Positions 41,143 to 49,408 of a DNA stretch of 64,000 nt are shown here, piece by piece. Both the position numbers and the translations under genes were made by a program. Numbering within the stretch: the stretch's first letter is position 1; every line of letters begins with the position of its first letter. The notes below the pieces were generated by a model that worked only from the letters and a program-made list of their open reading frames with translations, was not told the origin of the DNA and searched no databases. Origin of the DNA: an uncultured Bacteroidota bacterium (GTDB lineage: Bacteria > Bacteroidota > Bacteroidia > Bacteroidales > VadinHA17); NCBI GenBank assembly GCA_903824785.1, contig CAIJYD010000111.1, positions 1-64,000 of the forward strand, given 5' to 3'.

Positions 41143-41529
41143 TTATTCCTTCTGGACAATGATATCCAGTTTGTATTCATTCTGTGGAATTAATTCTCCT
41201 CTTTGACTTTGAGGGTCTACAGTAAGCAGTTTAAAGCTGTAACCGCCCATTCTGATCATATTTCCAGAGCTAACCAGGTAAATAGCGGTGTCAGTATCGT
41301 GATGTGGTTCATAAAATGTACAAAACATTTTTACGTCACCACCCCAGATGCATTCAAAAAGCAATGGACATCGATAGTCGTTAACACTATCAACAGAAAA
41401 AGATAAATTGGAATCCACTCTGAACCGGTCCCCGACCTTTGCAGAAAATGGTTCGTTAAGTGCAATACGTTCACATCCTGCCAGAAACAGGGATAATATC
41501 AGTATAGGTAACGATATTTTTTGGTCCAT
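41143..41529 (-). CDS. Small lipoprotein of unknown function
   Basis: A 128-residue protein with a clear lipobox (LFLAGCER, Cys19) so it is anchored in the envelope. The mature part is beta-rich and holds a conserved-looking core, YRCPLLFECIWGGDVKMFC, with three cysteines that may form disulfides. I know similar small lipoproteins in Bacteroidota by their CP..CxWxG pattern but no function. It stands between the GNAT gene and a divergent lipoprotein gene and is on its own transcript. Confidence 0.72.
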   Translation of the reverse strand: MDQKISLPILILSLFLAGCERIALNEPFSAKVGDRFRVDSNLSFSVDSVNDYRCPLLFECIWGGDVKMFCTFYEPHHDTDTAIYLVSSGNMIRMGGYSFKLLTVDPQSQRGELIPQNEYKLDIIVQKE

Positions 41530-41691
41530 AACGGATAGTTTAACAGAATGGTTACAAAAATCATTCCGAATTGCCGAAATGAGGCTCTCAAATTTGGATC
41601 TAAAAGGTGAATAATAAAAACTATATTGTCTTAAAAGTACAAAAATAGTTCTTGCTCAAAGTTGTTGGCGGTTGACTATATTATTTTAATA

Positions 41692-41699
41692 CATTTGTT
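41692..41699 (+). promoter_or_regulatory. Bacteroidota promoter for the 41.7-kb lipoprotein gene
   Basis: TACATTTG, exact TAnnTTTG, with a TTG 22 bases upstream (41667-41669) at suitable -33 distance. It lies 25 bases before the ATG at 41724. Confidence 0.5.
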
Positions 41700-41723
41700 A
41701 CATAAATCTTAAGAATTCAAGTC

Positions 41724-42245
41724 ATGAAAAAGGCATTCTTTTTACTTATCCTCGTTTATGCAGGATTGGCACTTTCGGTCATTTCGTGTAAGTCAGACAA
41801 CAGTGCTTTTATTATCGGGCTCAATCAGAATATTCATCATGATGATTTTGAATATTCCGTGACAGCTTTTTCAAAAACTCCTGAAATAATAGGTGAAAGA
41901 GATACGATTTATGCGATGGGGATTTATTACATCGTCCATTTTAAAACAGAGAACAAAGCATTGCGGGTCGATCATAACTGGAGTAACTCTATTGCATACA
42001 TTATTGATGAAAAGGGAAATATTTTTGATAACATTGAAGAAAATCAGTATGTTATCAACAAATCGAAACCTTTTGGTTTAAAAGAAAGCTATATTACCCG
42101 TCATGGGGAATCTGATACAACATTACTTGTTTTTGATATTCCTGCAGATGTCAGGGAACCTTATCTGATGATACGTGGAGGAACACTTATGGGAGACATT
42201 TTTGATTCGGGGAGATTCAGAAAGATGAAAATAAAACTGTTTTGA
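41724..42245 (+). CDS. DUF4352-like lipoprotein
   Basis: The N terminus (AFFLLILVYAGLALSVISCKSD) has a lipobox with Cys22. The mature part is a beta-sandwich resembling DUF4352, telokin-like proteins: strands DDFEYSVTAFSK, MGIYYIVHFKTENKA, SNSIAYIIDEKGNIFDN and ESDTTLLVFDIPADV. Such proteins are often ligand or surface binders; the role here is unknown. It ends 12 bases before the YfcC transporter gene on the same strand, so the two form an operon, perhaps with the lipoprotein near the transporter. Confidence 0.7.
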   Translation: MKKAFFLLILVYAGLALSVISCKSDNSAFIIGLNQNIHHDDFEYSVTAFSKTPEIIGERDTIYAMGIYYIVHFKTENKALRVDHNWSNSIAYIIDEKGNIFDNIEENQYVINKSKPFGLKESYITRHGESDTTLLVFDIPADVREPYLMIRGGTLMGDIFDSGRFRKMKIKLF

Positions 42246-42257
42246 TCTTATTGCAAT

Positions 42258-43853
42258 ATGTTAAAGAAAATTCCACACACCTACGTAATTGTTTTTGGGA
42301 TAATAATTATATCTGCAATCCTGACATGGATAGTTCCGGGCGGAGTATTTGAAAGACACATTGTTACAGTAAACGGTATTGACCGTAATGTTGTCATCCC
42401 TGGGTCATTTCATTATACCGGGAACAATCCGCAGACATGGCAGATCTTTTCAGCTCTGTTTGACGGGTTTGTTGATAAAGCTGGTATTATCATCTTCATT
42501 CTGATAATTGGAGGTGCCTTCTGGATCATGAACGAAAGCAAGTCGATAGATGTCGCCATTCAGTCGTTTCTGAGGTTCAGCAAAAGAATTGAGAACAACA
42601 GGGTCATTTCAAAAATTGGTGCTGACAATCTGATTTTTATTCTCATCATGACGATGTTCAGTATTTTCGGTGCGGTATTCGGGATGAGTGAGGAGACAAT
42701 AGCTTTTATCATCATTTTCGTACCTCTCTCAATATCTATGGGTTACGATTCAGTAACGGGTGTTTCTCTATGTTTTATTGCCGCAGGACTGGGTTTTGCA
42801 GGTGCCATATTAAATCCGTTTACAATAGGTATAGCACAAGGTTTATCAAACCTTCCCCTTTTTTCCGGAATCGGATACCGTATGTTCTGCTGGCTGATAA
42901 TCAACCTGGCCGGATTTATTTTTGTCCTGAGATATGCAAAAAAAATTAAGAAAAATCCGTTGCTCTCTGTTGTCTTTGAGGATGACAAATTCTGGCGAGA
43001 CCGGCGGGAGAATAATTCAGAAGAAATTGATTATTCCACCCCACTTTCTGCCTGGATAATTTATTTAGTTATTTTTCTGGTTATGGGGCTCTTTTCATGG
43101 TATTATCCTCTTACCTCACTTTCAATAGGTGAAAACAGTGTTTCAATACCTGCGCTTCCTCTGCTTACAGGACTCTTCGGATTAACCGGATGGATTGGCT
43201 TACGGAAATCAGTACATTTTTTCATTATTCAAATATTGCTTTTCACAATACTAATTCTCATTACCGGAGTAATGGGGTACGGCTGGTATATTATGGAGAT
43301 AGCCACACTCTTTTTTGCCATGGGGCTGGCAACCGGCATTGCAATGAATTATTCTCCTAACAGAATAACAAAACTGTTTCTCGACGGGGTAAAGGACATA
43401 CAGTCTGCAGCGCTTATTGTTGGGCTGGCAGGAGGAATAATCATCATACTTAATAATGGAAATATAATAGACACACTGCTTTACAAGTTATCCGGATCAA
43501 TAAGCGGAATGGGCAAAATGGCATCAGTGAGCATGATGTATGCAGTTCAGAATCTCATTAACCTTGTTATGCCATCAGGTTCAGCAAAGGCAGCTCTCAC
43601 TATGCCAATGATGTCGCAGTTCTCTGATCTGATCGGAGTATCTAGGCAGGCTACTGTAATGGCTTATCAGTTTGGCGACGGGTTTACGAATATGATTACC
43701 CCTGTGTCGGGGGTGCTATTGGGAGTTCTGAGTGTTGCACGGATTCCGTATGACAAATGGTTCAGATGGGTACTTCCGCTAATGATAATTCTTATTGTAA
43801 TTGGGTTTCTCCTTCTCATACCAACGGTATATATGAAGCTGAAAGGTTTTTAA
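42258..43853 (+). CDS. YfcC-family (DcuC/AbgT-like) inner-membrane transporter
   Basis: A 531-residue membrane protein with about 12 helices. The opening KKIPHTYVIVFGIIIISAILTWIVPGG is characteristic of the YfcC family, as are the ALFDGFVDKAGIIIFILIIGGAFWIM stretch and the MPSGSAKAALTMPMM and YQFGDGFTNMITP blocks near the C terminus. The family belongs to the ion transporter group with C4-dicarboxylate carriers and basic amino-acid antiporters; YfcC homologues have been linked to short peptides or amino acids, but the substrate is not given by sequence. It is co-transcribed with the lipoprotein before it. A stem-loop is 80 bases downstream. Confidence 0.87.
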   Translation: MLKKIPHTYVIVFGIIIISAILTWIVPGGVFERHIVTVNGIDRNVVIPGSFHYTGNNPQTWQIFSALFDGFVDKAGIIIFILIIGGAFWIMNESKSIDVAIQSFLRFSKRIENNRVISKIGADNLIFILIMTMFSIFGAVFGMSEETIAFIIIFVPLSISMGYDSVTGVSLCFIAAGLGFAGAILNPFTIGIAQGLSNLPLFSGIGYRMFCWLIINLAGFIFVLRYAKKIKKNPLLSVVFEDDKFWRDRRENNSEEIDYSTPLSAWIIYLVIFLVMGLFSWYYPLTSLSIGENSVSIPALPLLTGLFGLTGWIGLRKSVHFFIIQILLFTILILITGVMGYGWYIMEIATLFFAMGLATGIAMNYSPNRITKLFLDGVKDIQSAALIVGLAGGIIIILNNGNIIDTLLYKLSGSISGMGKMASVSMMYAVQNLINLVMPSGSAKAALTMPMMSQFSDLIGVSRQATVMAYQFGDGFTNMITPVSGVLLGVLSVARIPYDKWFRWVLPLMIILIVIGFLLLIPTVYMKLKGF

Positions 43854-43932
43854 ATTTTCCTGACCCGGATTATCTTCTCTATTCAATTCTACTCAACGCA
43901 TATTTATCTGATTGTATGGTACCTATAAATGA

Positions 43933-43960
43933 AGAAAAGACATCCGCAGACGTCTTTTCT
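43933..43960 (+). terminator. Stem-loop after the transporter gene, possible terminator
   Basis: A 9-bp stem agaaaagac (43933-43941) with gtcttttct (43952-43960) and a 10-base loop. There is no long T run after it, so termination is plausible only in part. Confidence 0.4.
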
Positions 43961-44014
43961 CAGTTAAATTAAAACCTGAAACCAGGGGGGTGACCGAACG
44001 GTCGGGTAGAGATC

Positions 44015-44479
44015 TTAAATATCTTTTATAAGCATTGGGAAGTATGCGGCAATTAGTCGTGTGTTGTCGAGTTCACATCCCTGACCTGATGTCAGAGCTT
44101 TCTGATGGAAATACTCATTACGGTTAAGAGAAGCATCAGCTGTAAAATAACCCTCCTTTTCAAACGACTTATCGAGTCTTTCTACTCCGAAATAATTGGC
44201 GTTGCATACATACTGGACAGAAAGCTTTTCGGATAGAACGATATATTTCTTTCCATTGGTGTCCTGAGTAACTGCAACCTTAATCTCCAGAGGTGAATTC
44301 TGATAGGTGATCACAAATGCCTTAAATTCGGTTCCGTTTATAGTTACCGGTGTATCGGTCATCTCAATTCTATAATCTCCTAAAGCTGAATTTGATTTTC
44401 CTTCAGCAATTAGTTCTCTTGAAAACGATGCATTACAAAAAGCTACTGTCAGTAATGCTGTAATAATTAGTTTTTTCAT
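44015..44479 (-). CDS. Small secreted protein, copy A of a tandem paralogous pair
   Basis: A 154-residue protein with a signal peptide (ITALLTVAFCNASFSRE). It is homologous along its length to the protein at 44794-45282; shared blocks are SALGDYxIE, KAFVIxYxNSP, EKLSVQYVCNANYFGVE, LNRNEYFHQKAL and LIAAYFPML. I estimate more than half of the residues identical. Two cysteines (in VCNANY and GCELDN) may be linked; the second is absent in copy B. I do not recognise the family. The mature protein is beta-rich and probably periplasmic. It is downstream of the B gene on the same strand, separated by a 314-base gap with a terminator. Confidence 0.75.
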   Translation of the reverse strand: MKKLIITALLTVAFCNASFSRELIAEGKSNSALGDYRIEMTDTPVTINGTEFKAFVITYQNSPLEIKVAVTQDTNGKKYIVLSEKLSVQYVCNANYFGVERLDKSFEKEGYFTADASLNRNEYFHQKALTSGQGCELDNTRLIAAYFPMLIKDI

Positions 44480-44793
44480 GGTTTTACGATTTAATTTTTA
44501 TTAATAACATTTTAACTTATTGTCTCTTATTTTATCTTTTTGAAGAGTGATCACTATCAAACTTCATTACGAATGTAGGTGATTAAAAAACATTGAAAAG
44601 GATCACTTAACGGATGGCAGATCTGAACTGACAAATGGTAAGAAATGGGGTATTTTATCTATTTATGGTTTTCTTCAGGTTTAATAGAATGAAGGAGGTT
44701 GTCTCAAAAAAAACCGCCTCAATTATGTTTTGAGACGGCTTTTCTTTGTTAAATAAGAACCTTTACTACTTTTGGCCAGACGGTGACCAATGC
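44480..44793. other. Gap of 314 bp between the paralogous pair
   Basis: Contains a terminator on the minus strand at 44706-44738 near the end of copy B. The remainder, up to the start of copy A at 44479, has no open frame of substance and no clear promoter match. Confidence 0.5.
44706..44738 (-). terminator. Rho-independent terminator after paralog copy B
   Basis: On the minus strand the stem ccgtctcaa with ttgaggcgg (44714-44738, one mismatch) is followed by eight T (44706-44713). An alternative pairing of gtctcaaaa (44701-44709) with ttttgagac (44728-44736) is possible. Confidence 0.7.
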
Positions 44794-45282
44794 TTATTTA
44801 AGTGTGGCTGTTACATCCATATCGTTCCGGAGAAGCATCGGAAAATAGGCAGCAATCAGCTGGGCATTCTCAACCTCACCCCTTTTTCCTGCAGCAAGCT
44901 TCTTCTGATGGAAGTATTCGCTTCTGTTAAGAGATTCGCCGGTAGTTGCAAAACCATTACCTGAAAGGGACTTATCAAGCATTTCTACCCCAAAATAGTT
45001 TTCATTACAGACGTACTGAACTGAAAGCTTATCGGAAAGAACCAGATAATTCTTGCACTTTTTTCCCTTAGTTATCACAACTTTAACCTCTATTGGGGAG
45101 TTCTCATAGCTGATTACAAAAGCTTTATAATCCTGACCGTTTAAGGTAACCGGATTATCGGCTATTTCAATCTTATAGTCTCCTAATGCAGAGTGGGTTT
45201 TCCCTCCTGCAACAAATTCCCGTGTAAACGATACATTACTAATGGCTGCCAGTAATAATGCTGCAATAAATAATCTTTTCAT
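44794..45282 (-). CDS. Small secreted protein, copy B of a tandem paralogous pair
   Basis: A 162-residue paralogue of the protein at 44015-44479 with a signal peptide (IAALLLAAISNVSFTRE). It keeps the blocks SALGDYKIEIADNPVTLNG, LSVQYVCNENYFGVEML and SLNRSEYFHQKKL but has a longer tail (NDMDVTATLK) and a more basic centre (KGKKCKNYLVL). The conserved single-Cys VCN.NYFGVE block and the EYFHQK block mark the family. No known function. The duplication is recent enough for a clear full-length match but the copies already differ in charge and cysteine content, so they may serve different partners. Confidence 0.75.
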   Translation of the reverse strand: MKRLFIAALLLAAISNVSFTREFVAGGKTHSALGDYKIEIADNPVTLNGQDYKAFVISYENSPIEVKVVITKGKKCKNYLVLSDKLSVQYVCNENYFGVEMLDKSLSGNGFATTGESLNRSEYFHQKKLAAGKRGEVENAQLIAAYFPMLLRNDMDVTATLK

Positions 45283-45381
45283 GGCTTTTTAATTTAATTG
45301 TTAATACTTTCAAAAAACTTTTTTATGGCTGTCGTTTCAATTTTTCTTCTTCTTCAAAACTCTTTGTATCTAATTACCCAA

Positions 45382-45389
45382 CAAATTTA
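45382..45389 (-). promoter_or_regulatory. Possible -7 box for paralog copy B
   Basis: Reads TAAATTTG on the minus strand, 100 bases before the start of copy B. Confidence 0.35.
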
Positions 45390-45556
45390 TGCTATAGATA
45401 AACGCCGGAAAAGGGTAACTCTACAAATGGTATATCTGATTATACAAACTGCATAAAAAGGGCTAAATCCGGAAAAAGAGGTCCGGTATTTCAGGTTGAA
45501 TTCAGTATGAAATTACCCGGCTATTTCATATATTAGCCTCATAAATCCTTCATAAT

Positions 45557-46297
45557 ATGACAAAAAGAGTTAAAAGAATCCTGTGGGCAGTTGGGATAAC
45601 AGTAGGCTTACTGACCATTGCCGCACTAATACTGTATATCAATTTCCGTCAGGCGATAAAATCAATGACCCCTGTAGAGACATTTGCTGTTAACGACTCT
45701 GTGTGGTGCCTGAAAGACAGGTTTGTTAATGCCTATATATTTAAAGGTGAGAAGAATTACCTCGCAGTGGATGCCGGAATTAGTAAGAGAATAATTAATG
45801 AGGAGATGACGAAACTGCATATAGATCCGAAAAAAGTTACCACCATTCTGCTTACTCACTCCGACGGAGACCACACCGGGGCAGCAGAATTGTTTAAAAA
45901 CGCTGCCATATATATGCACCGCGATGAAGAACAGATGATTAACGGGACTACCGCCAGAAATAAATTCTCAAAAACAAAATGGAAATACGGCCCGTATAAA
46001 CTGCTTGACAGCAACGATACACTGACTATTGACGGACTGAAAATAAAGATTTTACATACACCGGGACATACACCAGGATCATCGTGCTACATAATTGGCA
46101 CTGACTATCTGGTTACAGGCGATAATCTTATTGTTGTGGATGGTAAGTATGACCATTTTACTGAAATGTTCAATATGGATACCAGGATGCAGACCGAATC
46201 AATTAAGTTGTTACCAGCGCCCGGTTCATTCAGATATATCCTTACGGCACATAACGGAGTTGCAGAGATAAGTCGCCTGGGGTCAGCCCTTAAATAG
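45557..46297 (+). CDS. MBL-fold metallo-hydrolase with N-terminal membrane anchor
   Basis: A helix at residues 8-27 (AVGITVGLLTIAALILYIN) anchors or exports the protein. The metallo-beta-lactamase fold follows, with the metal motif HSDGDH (His101, Asp103, Asp105, His106) in LLTHSDGDHTGA, His in HTPGHTPGSS, and Asp in VTGDNLIV. HxDxDH instead of HxHxDH is seen: position 103 is Asp where the common motif has His, which many other MBL subfamilies also tolerate. The substrate could be a thioester or a lactone. Its end overlaps the convergent cold-shock gene by 15 bases. Confidence 0.85.
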   Translation: MTKRVKRILWAVGITVGLLTIAALILYINFRQAIKSMTPVETFAVNDSVWCLKDRFVNAYIFKGEKNYLAVDAGISKRIINEEMTKLHIDPKKVTTILLTHSDGDHTGAAELFKNAAIYMHRDEEQMINGTTARNKFSKTKWKYGPYKLLDSNDTLTIDGLKIKILHTPGHTPGSSCYIIGTDYLVTGDNLIVVDGKYDHFTEMFNMDTRMQTESIKLLPAPGSFRYILTAHNGVAEISRLGSALK

Positions 46298-46735
46298 CTT
46301 TACCTTAAGAGCAGTAAGCCCTTTGGGACCTTTGCCAATCTCAAAAGTGACAATATTATTCTCTTTGATAATTTCTGACAGGTTATTGGCATGGACAAAA
46401 ACACTCTGGTTATTTTCCATATCACGTATAAAACCGAATCCTTTTGAGCTGTTAAAAAATGTAACAACCCCTTTACGGATAAAATCTTCTTTCTGTGACG
46501 GTTCATTTTTGGTGGCACCCAGTTCAATGCCTGTTGAATCGACCTGAATTTTTCTGGCAGGATCGGGAGGAGTTGATGAGATCTTTCCGTATTCATCTAC
46601 ATACGCAATCATATCTTCAAAGCTGCTTTTTCCGGTCTCTTTACGTATCAGCTTCTTTTTTGCTTTATCTTTTCTCTTCTTGTCTTTTTTATTTTTTACT
46701 TCCTTTTTATTCGATGTCTCCTGCGATCTTCCCAT
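46283..46735 (-). CDS. Cold-shock domain protein with lysine-rich N-terminal extension
   Basis: A CspA-like domain of about 65 residues lies at the C terminus (residues 85-150): GVVTFFNSSKGFGFIRD with RNP1 KGFGFI, and VFVHANNL as RNP2. Preceding it are about 85 residues, of which the first 35 are almost half lysine (NKKEVKNKKDKKRKDKAKKK). Typical CspA proteins have only 70 residues. The basic tail should bind nucleic acids non-specifically, giving an RNA chaperone with a second contact surface. A TAnnTTTG box lies 44 bases upstream. The end overlaps the convergent MBL gene by 15 bases. Confidence 0.88.
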   Translation of the reverse strand: MGRSQETSNKKEVKNKKDKKRKDKAKKKLIRKETGKSSFEDMIAYVDEYGKISSTPPDPARKIQVDSTGIELGATKNEPSQKEDFIRKGVVTFFNSSKGFGFIRDMENNQSVFVHANNLSEIIKENNIVTFEIGKGPKGLTALKVKLFKG

Positions 46736-46778
46736 AAATATGATTTGGTTTATTATTAATTAACTGGTTTAACGGACT

Positions 46779-46786
46779 CAAAGGTA
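46779..46786 (-). promoter_or_regulatory. Bacteroidota -7 box for the cold-shock gene
   Basis: Reads TACCTTTG on the minus strand, exact match, 44 bases before the start. Confidence 0.5.
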
Positions 46787-46993
46787 AGATTTTATTTCGT
46801 GATTACTATAAAAATGATATTCAATGAAATATTCATATTACGCATTGAATATAACAATATGTGATCTCCAATTCAGAAATCGTTAAGTTAGTGTAACCGG
46901 CTTCCGTTCCTTTTTGTTTTTTCAGATGAAATTTGCTGCATCATATTTTTCTCTCTGATGCGGAGACCATTCACGGGAAGAAAGAAATTAACC

Positions 46994-48244
46994 TCAGATT
47001 TTATTTCTGAGCGAAAGTTTCCTGAGTGGTTTGTTTATCTTAATGGTTGTAAAAACTACTGCAAGAGTCATAAAACCTCCAAAAACAACTGACGGTACCA
47101 GACCCATCAGTTTAGCAGCAACCCCCGATTCAAAAGCGCCCAGCTCATTTGACGACCCGATAAAGATACTGTTCACAGATGCAACCCTTCCTCTCATATT
47201 GTCGGGCGTGTAGAGCTGAAGTATTGTTCCTCTTATCACAACACTTACATTATCAAAAGCCCCACTGAGAATTAATAAAATCCCTGAAAGTATAAAACTC
47301 GTTGACAGGGCAAAGCCAATCATACAAAGCCCGAAACCAATTACAGCTATGAAAAGAACCTTTCCGGTGTTGTTCACAGGTGGCCTGAACATCATAATGA
47401 AAGCCATAATTGTGGCTCCCATAGCTGGGCAGGCTCTTAGTAAACCAAGCCCCTGAGGCCCCACAAACAGAATATCGGATGCGAATACTGGTAGCATGGC
47501 AACTGCTCCTCCGAACAAAACGGCGAACATATCGAGTGTAAATGCTCCAAGCAATTCCGGTGTCCTGAAAACAAAGCTTATACCGCTTCGGATTCTCGTA
47601 AATACACCTTCGGCTGTCTCAATAACTACATGTCTGTCACATTTAATAAACATTATCATAAAGAAAGACAAAGTATATAAGCCAAGTACAAGTGAATAGG
47701 CGGGTACGATACCCCAAAACCCATAAATAAGCCCGCCTATAGCCGGCCCCATTACTGCAGCAACCTGCCAGTTGGCACTATTCCATGTAGCAGCATTGGC
47801 ATATAAATTCCGGGGTATAAGTTGCCCCATCAATGCAACCTGCGCAGGATTAAGAATCCCGCGGGCCAGACCTGTCAGAAAGATAGTGATGAAAACAGGG
47901 AAGGCACCGAATCGTGCTGAAAAATATGCCACATTTGCACTATAAATCAAAAGTATTGCCGAACCCAGAATCAGTAACAAAGTTGTATAATTAACGATCT
48001 TGTGCCGGTTCCATAAATCAATATAATGGCCTGCAAAGAGAGAGATACTGACCTGCGGAATAACTTCAACAAGACCAATAAAACCAAGCCACAGAACATT
48101 ATGAGTTAAATCGTAGATCTGCCATCCAACAATGACCGATTGCATAATTGTTGCCATCGTCATAAAATTGCGATACGACAGATATAATCGGAAGTTTTTA
48201 ACGTGAATCACTGCAAATGCTTCACCGGAGAACCAGGATTTCAT
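46994..48244 (-). CDS. MFS transporter (MFS_3/EntS-like)
   Basis: A 416-residue inner-membrane protein with about 12 helices. It resembles the MFS_3 branch that includes enterobactin exporter EntS and uncharacterised drug exporters: FRLYLSYRNFMTMATIM, FAGHYIDLWNRHKIV as the loop 2-3 motif, and TILQLYTPDNMRGRVASVNSIF near helix 10. The substrate is unknown. A TAnnTTTG box sits 20 bases before the start. The gene stands alone on the minus strand between the cold-shock and dioxygenase genes. Confidence 0.87.
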   Translation of the reverse strand: MKSWFSGEAFAVIHVKNFRLYLSYRNFMTMATIMQSVIVGWQIYDLTHNVLWLGFIGLVEVIPQVSISLFAGHYIDLWNRHKIVNYTTLLLILGSAILLIYSANVAYFSARFGAFPVFITIFLTGLARGILNPAQVALMGQLIPRNLYANAATWNSANWQVAAVMGPAIGGLIYGFWGIVPAYSLVLGLYTLSFFMIMFIKCDRHVVIETAEGVFTRIRSGISFVFRTPELLGAFTLDMFAVLFGGAVAMLPVFASDILFVGPQGLGLLRACPAMGATIMAFIMMFRPPVNNTGKVLFIAVIGFGLCMIGFALSTSFILSGILLILSGAFDNVSVVIRGTILQLYTPDNMRGRVASVNSIFIGSSNELGAFESGVAAKLMGLVPSVVFGGFMTLAVVFTTIKINKPLRKLSLRNKI

Positions 48245-48263
48245 ATTAATATATTTTCACGGG

Positions 48264-48271
48264 CAAAAATA
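48264..48271 (-). promoter_or_regulatory. Bacteroidota -7 box for the MFS gene
   Basis: Reads TATTTTTG on the minus strand, 20 bases before the start. Confidence 0.4.
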
Positions 48272-48366
48272 GCTAAAGGAAGCAGAATTGAATTTTAAAT
48301 CATCTCATTTTTTAAATATTTAGCTTCTTCCCTCAAAATAGTTCGTTCGCTGCATCATGTTCCGGT

Positions 48367-49179
48367 TTATCCGATTCTGACAGATGTCATAGTTAATGAG
48401 CCCATTATAGCTTTATCATTAAAAAAGGATACTGATTCATATTCTTCTTTCATAGCAAGGGTGTAGAGAAGAGGGAGGTAATGGTCAGGTGTTGGAACAG
48501 CCAGCTGAACTTCCCTGCCAAGTCCGGAATAGCCGATAAGTTCTTTATGATTTCCGGAAAGGATATGCCGCTTGAATATGTCATTGGCCTCAATTGTCCA
48601 GTCAAATCCATATTCCTGATCGCCGGCATGGTCCCATGCGATCATCCCCAGGTTATGAACCAGGTTACCGCTTCCGATTATCAGGACACCTCTCCTCCTT
48701 AGAAAGTTCAGCTCCCCGGAAAGATCGTAATGCTGCTGCGGAGATTTTTTATAATCGAGACTCAATTGAATAACAGGAATATCGGCTTCGGGGTAGATAC
48801 ATCTGATTACGCTCCAGGCACCATGATCCAATCCCCATTTTTCATCCAGACCCACCTCAGCGCCTTTAACCATCCTTTTCACCTCCTGAGCCAGTGCAGG
48901 GCTGCCCTGAGCCGGATACTGAACATCATAAAGTGCTTTTGGAAACCCTCCGAAGTCATGAATTGTTTTTGGCTTTTCCATAGCAGTTACAAAAGTTCCT
49001 CCTGTTTCCCAATGAGCTGAAATACATAAAACTGCCTTTGGAGCAGGAATTGTATTCGCGATATTTCGCCAGGATTCTGAAAATTCATTCCTTAAAATGG
49101 CATTCATCGGGCTTCCGTGTCCGATAAAGAACAGGGGCATTCTCTCTGTCGGTTCCCATGAGGAGAATAAATCTATCAT
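48367..49179 (-). CDS. ygiD: DODA-type extradiol aromatic ring-opening dioxygenase (YgiD-like)
   Basis: A LigB-superfamily enzyme: the metal-ligand regions are FIGHGSPMNAI (His21), SAHWETGG, LDHGAWSVIRCI and GNLVHNLG, each with the expected histidine. YgiD of Escherichia coli opens the ring of L-DOPA at the 4,5 position. The mature length of 270 residues matches. The frame extends to 49218, but the ATG at 49179 begins the family-like N terminus. A TAnnTTTG box on the minus strand is 37 bases before it. It is a stand-alone gene and probably a promiscuous catechol dioxygenase. Confidence 0.88.
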   Translation of the reverse strand: MIDLFSSWEPTERMPLFFIGHGSPMNAILRNEFSESWRNIANTIPAPKAVLCISAHWETGGTFVTAMEKPKTIHDFGGFPKALYDVQYPAQGSPALAQEVKRMVKGAEVGLDEKWGLDHGAWSVIRCIYPEADIPVIQLSLDYKKSPQQHYDLSGELNFLRRRGVLIIGSGNLVHNLGMIAWDHAGDQEYGFDWTIEANDIFKRHILSGNHKELIGYSGLGREVQLAVPTPDHYLPLLYTLAMKEEYESVSFFNDKAIMGSLTMTSVRIG

Positions 49180-49215
49180 GTTTATTTTACCTTTCTGCTT
49201 TAAAAAATATTGTTT

Positions 49216-49223
49216 CAAAAGTA
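49216..49223 (-). promoter_or_regulatory. Bacteroidota -7 box for ygiD
   Basis: Reads TACTTTTG on the minus strand, exact TAnnTTTG, 37 bases before the ATG at 49179. It overlaps the longer open frame and so supports the shorter start. Confidence 0.45.
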
Positions 49224-49292
49224 CGAAATTACTTCATCTTTTAGATCAGAGTTCTACCAATGAGAAACATGACTGAAACTTCAGAGTCATCC

Positions 49293-49300
49293 TACCTTTG
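49293..49300 (+). promoter_or_regulatory. Bacteroidota -7 box for the M28-barrel gene
   Basis: TACCTTTG, exact match, about 109 bases before the start at 49409. The untranslated leader would be about 100 bases. Confidence 0.4.
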
Positions 49301-49408
49301 TAAACTAATAATCTGTGATGAATTTGCAATGCCCCAATAATAATTTATGTAACAATATTTACCGGGCACCAACGTTTTGCTATTTTTACAATGCCAAAAT
49401 TTATTGTG

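Noticed and set aside
43757-43972. Plus-strand open frame across the end of the transporter gene
   Set aside because: Overlaps the transporter in another frame and then runs through the stem-loop; no coding character.
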